Part shown: in pieces, positions 53,771 through 62,400 of the stretch
How the letters are laid out: every line of letters begins with the position of its first letter
Numbering within the stretch: position 1 is the first letter of the stretch
Source: Saprospiraceae bacterium
GTDB lineage: Bacteria > Bacteroidota > Bacteroidia > Chitinophagales > Saprospiraceae
Direction of reading: 5' to 3'
DNA: 64,000 bases
NCBI GenBank assembly: GCA_041392805.1
Contig: JAWKLJ010000002.1
Location: forward strand, 387,001 to 451,000
Notes under the pieces: generated by a model
The model's database searches: none
Told to the model about the DNA's origin: nothing
The model's input: only the letters and a program-made list of their open reading frames with translations
Position numbers and translations under genes: made by a program

Positions 53771-54043
53771 ATGGGATTTCTTTATTGGCTTGCAATTGGC
53801 CTAGGGGCTGGCTCCATTGCTAAACTCTTGACCCCCCAAGACGAAAAAGGTGGCTGGGTTTCCTCTTTGATTATTGGAGTGATAGGTGCCTATGTTGGCG
53901 GGTTCATCGCTGGCATTTCGGGTATCCGTTATATTTTGGGATCTGGCTTGCTAGGGAGCTTGATTATCGCAACAGGAGGGGCCTTTTTGGTGCTTTTTAT
54001 CTACCACAAATACTTGAAAGATAAACTCAATTTGCCGATTTAG
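53771..54043 (+). CDS. GlsB/YeaQ/YmgE-family stress-response membrane protein
   Basis: The 90-residue protein has three hydrophobic, glycine-rich helices (LYWLAIGLGAGSIAKLL, SLIIGVIGAYVGGFIAGI, LLGSLIIATGGAFLVLFIY) and a short basic tail, which is the YeaQ pattern. Proteins of this family sit in the inner membrane and are induced by stress; their mechanism is unclear. It stands alone, followed by family C repeat copy 2. Confidence 0.9.
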   Translation: MGFLYWLAIGLGAGSIAKLLTPQDEKGGWVSSLIIGVIGAYVGGFIAGISGIRYILGSGLLGSLIIATGGAFLVLFIYHKYLKDKLNLPI

Positions 54044-54054
54044 GGCCCCCGGCT

Positions 54055-54202
54055 AAGCTTGGACAAAATCGGAAGTACGAAATGGGAAGTCGGAAACGTT
54101 ACACCTTGGAACGCTTAGAAACATTCCCCTTTCCGCCTTTTAAACGACCGGAGGTAGTCCTGTTTCATCACGCTGCCTCGTCCAGCCTTAGAAGGGTCGC
54201 CC
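54055..54202 (-). repeat. Inverted repeat pair (family C), copy 2
   Basis: This is the reverse-complement partner of 35781-35900: AAGCTTGGACAAAATCGGAA, then GGAAACGTTACACCTTGGAA, CGCTTAGAAACATTCCCC, CATCACGCTGCCTCGTCC and AGCCTTAGAAGGGTCGCCCC. It has an extra segment of about 20-30 bases relative to copy 1. It lies between the GlsB-like gene and the 54244 gene. Confidence 0.85.
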
Positions 54203-54243
54203 CGATTTAATAATCCTTCTCAAATCACCTTAAAATTTTAACC

Positions 54244-54990
54244 ATGATGCGCTATATATCACGGTGTTTTGGCCTTTTAACAGGAGGCTTCCTGGTCTTT
54301 TTATGTTTTTCCTTTATCCAAGATGCGCCTCCCGCTAGCCTCCAAGGCGCCTGGCAAATAGATGAAACAGCCAATAACAAGGCGATCACGCATATCCTAG
54401 TAATAAGTGATAAATATTTTTCCTGGACAACCCATGAAAAAAGCAATGGGGCATTTATCATGACCAAAGGAGGGACCCTTTCACAATTGGGCAAGAAGCT
54501 ACAATTGACCTATGAATTCCACACCGCTGATTCGACCAGGGTCGGACAATCTGAACAATTAAAGCTGGTTCAAAAAGGGGGGAGCATTGCCCTAAAAGGA
54601 AAAGACATCCCCAAGGGTAGCTGGATGGACCTCGACAAAGGCAAAACCACGCCACTTAATGGCGCCTGGCTGATCTCTGGACGCAAAAGAGACGGCGAAA
54701 TCAGCCGCAATAGCACGGACCGCCCCCGCAAAACCATGAAAATCCTCAGCGGCACTCGTTTTCAGTGGATAGCCTACAATACCGAAACCAAACAGTTTTT
54801 TGGTACAGGCGGCGGTGTTTATACGGCTGAAAATGGTGTTTACACGGAAAACATAGGCTTTTTCTCCAGGGATAATAGTCGGGTAGGGGCTTCGCTCAAC
54901 TTTGAATTTGCTGTCGAAGATGGAGACTGGATACACTCCGGCAAGAGTTCGAAAGGTGAGCCTCTCTACGAAATCTGGAGCAAGCGCTAA
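54244..54990 (+). CDS. Exported protein with internal duplication, function unknown
   Basis: The 248-residue protein has a hydrophobic N-terminal signal (residues 5-25) and then two similar beta-rich halves. The first (about 32-130) starts LQGAWQIDETANN and includes HTADSTRVG; the second (about 138-248) starts LNGAWLISGRKRDG and includes FSRDNSRVGASL. The repeated GAW..I pattern suggests a lipocalin-like barrel duplicated in one chain. The family is unnamed to me. It ends three bases before the cNMP/CBS gene, so the two are co-transcribed. Confidence 0.72.
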   Translation: MMRYISRCFGLLTGGFLVFLCFSFIQDAPPASLQGAWQIDETANNKAITHILVISDKYFSWTTHEKSNGAFIMTKGGTLSQLGKKLQLTYEFHTADSTRVGQSEQLKLVQKGGSIALKGKDIPKGSWMDLDKGKTTPLNGAWLISGRKRDGEISRNSTDRPRKTMKILSGTRFQWIAYNTETKQFFGTGGGVYTAENGVYTENIGFFSRDNSRVGASLNFEFAVEDGDWIHSGKSSKGEPLYEIWSKR

Positions 54991-54993
54991 CCA

Positions 54994-56928
54994 ATGGAAA
55001 ACGCTATTCCCCGCAGGGTATATGATTTTTTGAAGGACTATCCTCCCTTTTCGCTGATGGAGGAATCGCAATTGATGGCCATTGCAGGCCAGGTGCGAAT
55101 TCGTTATGTGCAAGAGCAAGCATTGCTTTTTTCCAGCCAAGAAGAGACCCGACCAGAAATCTACCTGGTGCGGGAGGGAGCGGTGCACTTGCTGCTGCCC
55201 GTAGGGGATGGTGAGCGTTTGGTTGAAATATGTGATGTGGGAGAGCTTTTTGGCTTGCGACCCCTGATCAGCAATCAGCCCTATCAACTCAGTGCAAAAG
55301 CCGTAGAAGAAAGCTTGATCTATGTCATACCAATTGAGCTACTAAAGCCTATTATCGAAAACCAACCACAAGTCGCCTGGTATTTTGCGCAGAGCTTTGC
55401 TGGCGGTTACGCCGCCGCCACTTCCTCCCGGACTCAGGGAAAAATTTTCCTAAATACCGATCACCTGCTGGATAAAAGTTTTCAGCTGGTAGAAATTCAA
55501 TCCATTGATTATAGCAAAGACCCCGTTAGTTGTCCGCCGGGGATTAGCATCCAGGAAGCTGCCCAAATCATGCGTCGGGAGAATGTCGGCTCCATCATCG
55601 TGGTGACGCCCGAAGGCCTTCCGTTGGGGATCATCACCGACCGGGATTTGCGCAATAGGGTAGTGGCTGGGGACCATCCGGCGAGCCAACCTGTAGACAC
55701 CATTATGTCAAATCCCGTCATTACCATGGCTCCTCAGCTCACCGTGGCCGATGTGCAGATCTTGATGATGAAACACGGGATTCACCACTTGGTTATTACC
55801 TCTAATGGTCAGTGCGATACGCCCGTAATTGGCGTTATTTCAGAACATGATTTATTGGTTATTCAGGGCAACAATCCTGCTGTTTTAATTCGTGAAATTA
55901 AACGAAGTCAAACAGCAGGTGAATTGCGACTTATTCGCGAAAAAGCAGAGGGGCTGCTCAAGAAATACCTTTTTCAGGAAGTGGCCATTGGTTTTATCAG
56001 TTCCATGATCACCCAAATCAACGATGCGATCATCATTCAAGCGATACAATTGAGTGAAAAAGCCATGGAATTGGAAAACGGGCCTAGACCCAACCTGAAA
56101 TGGTGCTGGATGGCCCTGGGAAGCGAGGGCAGAGAGGAACAACTCCTGCGGACCGACCAGGACAACGCCCTCGTCTTCGAAGATGTACCAGAAGAACAAC
56201 TAGCCGAAGTAAAAAAGTATTACCTGGCATTGTCCCAAAAGGTAACCAAGATGCTTTTTGAATGTGGGTTTGATTACTGTCCAGGCAATATGATGGCTAG
56301 CAATCCGGAATGGTGCTTATCCTTAGCGGAATGGAAAGCTCAATTCTCTAAATGGATTTATGCACCGAATCAGCAAAATGTCATGTACTCCAATATTTTC
56401 TTTGATTTTCGGCCCATTTATGGCGAATTTGGGTTGACGGATGCCCTGGCTAGTCACATTTTCGAATCCACTGGCAAAAGAGATATCTTTCTTTCCTTTA
56501 TGGCCAAAGATGCCATTGAAAATCCGGCACCTTTAACTTTCTTTCGCCAATTCATGGTAGAAAGAAGTGGTGAAAACAAAGACGAATTTGATATCAAGAG
56601 CCGGGCCATGATGCCGTTGGCTGATGCGGCCCGGGTCCTCATCCTCGAAGCCCAACAACCTCAAATTAATAATACCTTTCGGCGCTTTGATAAATTGGCG
56701 GAATTAGAACCTCAGAATAGAGAATTGTTTCAACAAGCCGCTGATGCCTACGAGATCCTGGTTCGTTATCGCGCCCTGCAAGGCCTGAAAAACAACAACT
56801 CCGGTCGTTATTTTAAGCCCTCCGAACTATCCAAAATGGAGCGACTTAACCTCAGAAACACCTTTAAACCTATCCGCGATTTACAGGATTTGTTAAAGGT
56901 GCGATTTCGCCTAAATTTTATGCTCTAG
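54994..56928 (+). CDS. cNMP-binding/CBS/DUF294 nucleotidyltransferase-like protein
   Basis: The 644-residue cytoplasmic protein has four parts: a cNMP-binding domain (about 10-130), a pair of CBS domains (about 170-305, with GIITDRDLRNRVV and GVISEHDLLVI), a DUF294 nucleotidyltransferase domain (about 340-480, with LGSEGREEQLLRTDQDNALV, the G-S..D-x-D metal motif) and a C-terminal DUF294_C helical domain. This set is related to the N-terminal nucleotidyltransferase of GlnD and suggests signal-controlled nucleotidyl transfer. The exonuclease gene follows in a likely operon, with hairpin element D3 in between. Confidence 0.9.
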   Translation: MENAIPRRVYDFLKDYPPFSLMEESQLMAIAGQVRIRYVQEQALLFSSQEETRPEIYLVREGAVHLLLPVGDGERLVEICDVGELFGLRPLISNQPYQLSAKAVEESLIYVIPIELLKPIIENQPQVAWYFAQSFAGGYAAATSSRTQGKIFLNTDHLLDKSFQLVEIQSIDYSKDPVSCPPGISIQEAAQIMRRENVGSIIVVTPEGLPLGIITDRDLRNRVVAGDHPASQPVDTIMSNPVITMAPQLTVADVQILMMKHGIHHLVITSNGQCDTPVIGVISEHDLLVIQGNNPAVLIREIKRSQTAGELRLIREKAEGLLKKYLFQEVAIGFISSMITQINDAIIIQAIQLSEKAMELENGPRPNLKWCWMALGSEGREEQLLRTDQDNALVFEDVPEEQLAEVKKYYLALSQKVTKMLFECGFDYCPGNMMASNPEWCLSLAEWKAQFSKWIYAPNQQNVMYSNIFFDFRPIYGEFGLTDALASHIFESTGKRDIFLSFMAKDAIENPAPLTFFRQFMVERSGENKDEFDIKSRAMMPLADAARVLILEAQQPQINNTFRRFDKLAELEPQNRELFQQAADAYEILVRYRALQGLKNNNSGRYFKPSELSKMERLNLRNTFKPIRDLQDLLKVRFRLNFML

Positions 56929-56929
56929 A

Positions 56930-56997
56930 GACGGAAAAAAAATAAATGATACAATTTTAGCGAATCTTTGGAAAAAGTCGTATCATTTATTTCCGTC
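56930..56997. repeat. GACGG/CCGTC hairpin element, copy 3 (opposite orientation)
   Basis: GACGGAAAAAAAATAAATGA and TCATTTATTTCCGTC form the arms; the centre TTTTAGCGAATCTTTGGAAA is the counterpart of a segment in copy 2. It lies one base after the DUF294 stop and 12 bases before the exonuclease start. Confidence 0.8.
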
Positions 56998-57009
56998 AAA
57001 CTACTTAGT

Positions 57010-57702
57010 ATGTCCTGGCTAAAACTATTCCAAACGAAAAATAACCTGCCACTCCCGCCGGAATGGGAGGCCTACCTCCAGCATTTCAATCACCCCTACA
57101 CCCGAAAGACCCCGCTGCGCGAGCTCCGATTTGTCGTCCTGGACCTAGAAACAACCGGATTGGATGTAAAAAAAGACCGCATGTTGTCTCTCGGTGCCAT
57201 TGCTATTGAAAACCAACAAATACGGATAAGTGAGCGCCTGGAATGCTTTGTTAGTCAAGCTAATTATACCCCAAACGAGAGTGTCGGCATCCACGGCATT
57301 ACCTCCAAGACAAGTGCTGGCGGCATTACAGAAGAAGAAGTGATCTTGCACTTATTGTCCTTTTGTGGGCAGAGCATTATCGTGGGGCATCATATAGGCT
57401 TTGACCTGGCCATGATCAATCAGGTGACAAAGCGACTTTGGGGGAAGCGATTAAAAAACAAGGCCATCGACACAGCTCAACTCGCCCTTCGACTTCATCC
57501 GCCGCGCCCCTTTGAAACGGCTTTCCATCCCTTCTCTTTGGATGCCGTCTGCCAGCAATTCCATATTCCCCTGGAAGAACGCCATACTGCGGCGGGGGAT
57601 GCCCTACTGACAGCCATCCTGTTTTTGAAAATCATGGGAAGACTGGAAAAGCGGGGATTGAAGACATTGGCTGATTTATGGCGTTTCCAAAGCAAAGATT
57701 AA
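57010..57702 (+). CDS. DEDDh 3'-5' exonuclease (DnaQ-like)
   Basis: The start at 57010 (MSWLKLFQTKNNLPLPP) avoids codons inside the hairpin repeat. The 230-residue protein has the three exonuclease motifs: FVVLDLETTGLD (Exo I, D and E), IVGHHIGFDLAMI (Exo II, D), and ERHTAAGDALLTAIL (Exo III, H and D of the DEDDh class). It is the size of a free-standing proofreading or repair exonuclease. Its stop codon is exactly at the left border of the 239-base TIR element, so its tail may have been altered by that insertion. Confidence 0.92.
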   Translation: MSWLKLFQTKNNLPLPPEWEAYLQHFNHPYTRKTPLRELRFVVLDLETTGLDVKKDRMLSLGAIAIENQQIRISERLECFVSQANYTPNESVGIHGITSKTSAGGITEEEVILHLLSFCGQSIIVGHHIGFDLAMINQVTKRLWGKRLKNKAIDTAQLALRLHPPRPFETAFHPFSLDAVCQQFHIPLEERHTAAGDALLTAILFLKIMGRLEKRGLKTLADLWRFQSKD

Positions 57703-57938
57703 GAGCATGTTTGGAGGTCGCTTTTGGAGATAAAAAGTGGCAATTTTTTGATGAAACGAGGCGCTTTTTGAAGTGCATACCCTTTGGTACGGACGAAAAA
57801 AGCAACGAAGCCTGCCTGACAGTCAGGTATCAACGAAAAAGAGATGGTTTTTGGCCCAAATCGACCTTGGGAGATTCATGAACACCATAAATCACTATAA
57901 AGGCTGTGAATAAAGGGTGACCTCCAAACATGCTCTTA
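57700..57938. mobile_element. Small non-autonomous element with 18-base terminal inverted repeats
   Basis: AGAGCATGTTTGGAGGTC (57702-57719) and its exact complement (57919-57936) are terminal inverted repeats, and both ends abut TA (57700-57701 and 57937-57938). The size, the TA duplication and the lack of a transposase suit a MITE moved by an IS630/Tc1-mariner-type enzyme. The 67-codon frame inside it has no recognised domain. Its left TA overlaps the TAA stop of the exonuclease gene. Confidence 0.82.
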
Positions 57939-58136
57939 GCCGTTTTTGAGTGTGGTAACCCAAATATGACGCTTCCTTATGATTTTTTCACCCCCACTAA
58001 CTTTTTAGTAGGGTAGAGTAAAACTTCTTAAAAACGCGTTACGAAAATAGTGGATTTAACCAAAAAAATATCAACCGACAGTCCGTAAATTTGACCGAAA
58101 ACTTCACGTTTAAACAGTAATTAACAGCCTTAAACA
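57939..58136. other. Intergenic leader of the ankyrin gene
   Basis: No gene is seen between the TIR element and 58137. The last 100 bases are AT-rich; I find no clear promoter box. Confidence 0.4.
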
Positions 58137-59099
58137 ATGTCAGTTAAAATGCTTTCTATCTTAACTTATCTCATTATTGCCGGAATGCTGATTTTTCTGG
58201 TCATCATGCCATTTGAGACCAAATCAGGCGGAGATGCAGCTACCAGAGATTTAGGCAAATACTTGATATTGCTGCCTGTTGCGGCAATTGTCTTTATGGT
58301 GGTATTTAATCTGCCGACAAGCAACTGGATTAAATACCTGGCACTCGCCGTAGGGCTTTTGTGTTTTGCCCTTTTAGTCATTTTTTTGCTCGCCCTGTCG
58401 GGTTCAAGTTTGATATTTCAGGATACCCGCACACCCCGTACACTACCACAGTATGAAGACCCGATTTTGACCCAATTGTTTGATGTCTTCCATAAGGGCA
58501 AAGTGAAGCAGTGGAAAACTTTGCTGCAATCGCATTCAGAATACCTTCAACACAATCAATTGCTGCAAGATATTTTGTACGATGCCAATGCAGACAATGA
58601 GTCGAATCAGCGCAAATTGGAGGCGGTAAAATATATGCTCGAAGCTGGCGCAAAAATTGACACTAGCAATTGCAGTAATCTTGCTTTTTTGGCTAATAGT
58701 AGAAAAGCCGACTTCGTCGAATTGCTTTTGCAGCATGGCGCAGATCCTAATTGCATTCCATGGCAAGGGCAAACAGTGCTTTGTTTTGCCATAGGAGGTT
58801 ATTATAAAGATGGAAAGGTTATTGATTTGCTTGTAAAGTATGGAGCCGACCTCAATGCAAAAAAATATGACGAACAACACCAAGATAGCCTCCCACCCCT
58901 TTTATATGCAGCATATTATGGACAGTGGCATTGTTGCCAGACCTTGCTGAAAAACGGAGCCGACCCCTATTACAAGAATAAAGACGGTGTCAGCATTAAA
59001 GATTTCATTCTCAAAGAAGCGGAAAAATCTAAGGATCAGCTCTACTACAGGGAGCCGGAGTTCTTGAAATTAGTGGAGCAAATTAAACAGTATCCATAA
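58137..59099 (+). CDS. Membrane protein with C-terminal ankyrin repeats
   Basis: The 320-residue protein has three hydrophobic segments near the N-terminus (about 5-24, 42-58 and 64-90) and then an ankyrin-repeat region (about 120-310) with VKYMLEAGAKID, VELLLQHGADPNC, IDLLVKYGADLNAK and CQTLLKNGADPYYKN. It would present the ankyrin face to the cytoplasm from the membrane and bind another protein. There is no close partner. Isolated ankyrin membrane proteins are common in accessory regions. Confidence 0.86.
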   Translation: MSVKMLSILTYLIIAGMLIFLVIMPFETKSGGDAATRDLGKYLILLPVAAIVFMVVFNLPTSNWIKYLALAVGLLCFALLVIFLLALSGSSLIFQDTRTPRTLPQYEDPILTQLFDVFHKGKVKQWKTLLQSHSEYLQHNQLLQDILYDANADNESNQRKLEAVKYMLEAGAKIDTSNCSNLAFLANSRKADFVELLLQHGADPNCIPWQGQTVLCFAIGGYYKDGKVIDLLVKYGADLNAKKYDEQHQDSLPPLLYAAYYGQWHCCQTLLKNGADPYYKNKDGVSIKDFILKEAEKSKDQLYYREPEFLKLVEQIKQYP

Positions 59100-59421
59100 C
59101 GGATAAAAACGGCAGTCTTGATAAATATAACCTATGAACAATCGCTTCCCGAAAATGCTTCCCACACGTTGCACATTCTGGAAGCGTAACGTTGGGACCA
59201 ATCCGGGAACCATCATTAATCTATGCTTTTTTTAATGGCTATTACTTTTGCGCTATCTGGGGTAATTGCAACCGTGTTCATTCCACTTGTATATTCATTT
59301 TAAATCAGCATGCATAAAATTGAAAAGAAAATCCTAAATTGAGGAATAAAAAACAGCAGTACGTCGCGTGCTGTAACCCTTTTTAACAATGAACAACCGC
59401 TAGCGCCTGCGTTTACTAAAG
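59100..59421. other. Intergenic region with structured repeat-like sequence
   Basis: CGCTTCC (59144 area) and GGAAGCG (59190 area) form a small inverted repeat before ACGTTGGGA. Near 59346-59375, AATAAAAAACAGCAGTACGT and CGCGTGCTGT closely resemble the right half of the attC-like site at 12720-12744 (AATAAAACAGCAGCACGGCG, CATGC). So the same sequence family flanks the UPF0158 gene and the giant helicase gene. No coding frame is seen. Confidence 0.5.
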
Positions 59422-62400
59422 ATGAATTCCATTGCATTCATTGATACCGAGATTGAGCCGAAGAGCCGAAAAATTCTTGACCTAGGAAGTGTCAAGGAAG
59501 ATGGCAGTGCTTTTCACAACACTTCGCTTACAGCGTTTATCCAGTTTCTCAAGGGGGTACAATTCATTTGCGGACACAATATTTTTAATCACGATATAAA
59601 ATACCTGCGTAAAACACTCACTGATGGGGGGGTAAACACAGCCAACATCATTGACACGTTGTTTCTTTCTCCCCTGCTTTTTCCGACTAAACCCTATCAT
59701 GCTTTATTAAAAGACGACAAGCTACAATCGGAAGATACGAACAATCCTTTGAATGATTCCATCAAAGCGAAAAACCTGTTCCATGACGAAATTGCTGCCT
59801 TTAAACATGCTGACGAAACGCTAAAACAAATTTTCTATTTGCTGCTGCATGATCAAAAGGAGTTCGCCTCCTTTTTTCAATTCATCGGATACGCGAGCGT
59901 CAGTAGAGACCTTGAAAAATTGATTCGACAAAAGTTTGAAAATGAAATTTGTGAGCAAATTGATTTAACCAGCATGATTTCAGCGTACCCGATTGAACTT
60001 GCTTACAGTTTATCCCTCGTTCACTCTTTCATTCACCACAAGAAAATTCACTCCATCACTCCGCCCTGGGTGCTGAAAAATTATCCGGAAGTTGAACAGA
60101 TCATGCTTCGTTTACGAAACAAACCTTGCCTAAGTGGTTGTGCCTATTGCAACAACGCATTAGACATTCACAAAGGGTTAAAAAGGTTTTTCGGCTTTGA
60201 TTCCTACAGAACCTATGGAAGTGAGCCCTTGCAGGAGAAGGCAGTTAAAGCAGCGGTTGATAACAAATCAATACTAGCCGTTTTCCCTACGGGCGGAGGA
60301 AAGTCAATCACCTTTCAAGTTCCTGCTTTGATGAGTGGCGAAAGTGTAAAAGGTTTGACGGTTGTCATTTCTCCCTTACAGTCTTTAATGAAAGACCAAG
60401 TTGACAATCTTGAAAAAAATGGAATTATTGAAGCCGTAACCATCAATGGCTTGCTGGACCCAATTGAAAGAGCAAAATCACTTGAAAGAGTGGAAGATGG
60501 TTCAGCATCTCTGCTCTATATCTCACCGGAATCCTTGCGGTCACGAACAATTGAACGATTGATTTTAGGAAGAAAGATTGTTCGTTTTGTTGTTGACGAA
60601 GCACACTGTTTTTCTTCATGGGGACAAGATTTCAGGGTAGATTATCTATACATCGGCGATTTTATCAGGTCAATTCAGGAAAAGAAAAACCTTGAAGAGG
60701 CTATTCCTGTATCGTGTTTTACCGCAACGGCAAAGCAAAAAGTCATTGAAGATATTCGGGATTACTTCAAAGAAAAACTCTCGCTTGACCTTGAATGCTA
60801 CACTTCAAAAGCATCAAGAACAAATCTTCAATACAAAGTTTTTGAAAAAGGAAACGAAGAAGAAAAGTACCAGGCAGCGAGAGACTTGATTGAAGAGAAA
60901 AACTGCCCGACAATCATTTATGTGTCCAGAACGAGAAAGGCCTATCTGCTTGCAGAGCGATTGGTCAATGATGGTTTTAATGCTAAACCATATCATGGGA
61001 AGATGGACAAACAGGAGAAGTCTCAAAATCAAGATGCATTCACCAAGGGTGAAACCCAAATCATGGTAGCGACATCTGCTTTCGGAATGGGAGTGGACAA
61101 AAAGGATGTTGGCATGGTCATTCACTATGAGATTTCTGATTCCTTGGAAAACTATGTTCAAGAAGCGGGCAGAGCAGGACGAGATGAAAATCTTTTTGCA
61201 GATTGTTTTGTGTTGTTTAACGAGGAAGACTTGAGTAAACATTTCATTTTGCTGAATCAAACCAAGCTTTCAATTAAGGAGGTTCAGCAAATTTGGAAAG
61301 CGATAAAGGAGATTACACGCTTTCGTTCTACTGTTTCAAATTCTGCCTTGGAGATTGCCCGGAAAGCGGGTTGGGATGATAATGTTTTGGAGATTGAAAC
61401 AAGGGTAACCACCGCTATTGCTGCCTTGGAGGATGCTGGTTATCTGAAGCGAGGCCAAAACATGCCAAGGGTTTTTGCCAACAGTATCCTTTCCAAGAAT
61501 GCCCAAGAAGCTATTGAAAAGATTCATGCTTCTGAAAGGTTTGAGGAGCGGCAGAAAGAAAAGGGAGTCCGAATTATCAAGAAACTTTTTTCGAGTAAAA
61601 GCAGAAAACAATCAACGGAAGATTCGGCTGGATCACAGATAGATTACATCAGCGACCATTTGGGAATAGTAAAGGAAGAAGTGATAAACATCGTAAACCT
61701 GCTGCGTGAGGAAAAGATTTTGGCCGATGCAAAAGATTTAACAGCCTTCATCAAGAAGGGAGAAAATAAAAATCGTTCGCTCAACATCGTTGAAGCATTC
61801 AGTAAGATCGAAAATTTTTTACTCCCCCTATTCGAAGAACAAGAAAAGACATTTCACCTCAAGGAACTCAACGAAGAAGCCGAAGCGAAAGGTTGTGAAA
61901 ATAGCAGCATCAGCAAGCTTAAAAACATCATCAATTTTTGGGCGATCAGGCAGTGGATCAAGCGGCAGCATCTCGAATACTCAAAAAATCATGTTGTGGT
62001 GCTCTCCCTTTATCCTAAAGCAGCGCTGAAAGAAAAAATGGAAAGGCGACATGAGTTATCAAGATTCATTGTTGAATTCCTCTTTGAAAAAAGTAACCTG
62101 AATGTTTCAGCCGAAGAGGAGGGGAGTGAAGAAGTGTTGGTGGAGTTTTCCGTTCATGAATTGAAAACTGCTTATGAGTACAGCGCAAATCTCTTTAAGT
62201 TAGACATCAGTATTGACGACATAGAAGACACCCTCTTTTATCTTTCAAGAATTGATGCCATCAAAATTGAAGGCGGTTTCCTGGTTTTATATAACCGATT
62301 GACTATTGAACGAGTTGAACAGGACAACAAAAAACGGTATACTAAGGATGATTATCAGAAACTAAATCAGTTCTACGAAAACAGGGTTCAACAAATTCAC

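Noticed and set aside
57678..57881. 67-codon frame inside the TIR element
   Set aside because: It begins inside the exonuclease gene, crosses the left inverted repeat and has no recognised domain, so it is more likely a chance frame.
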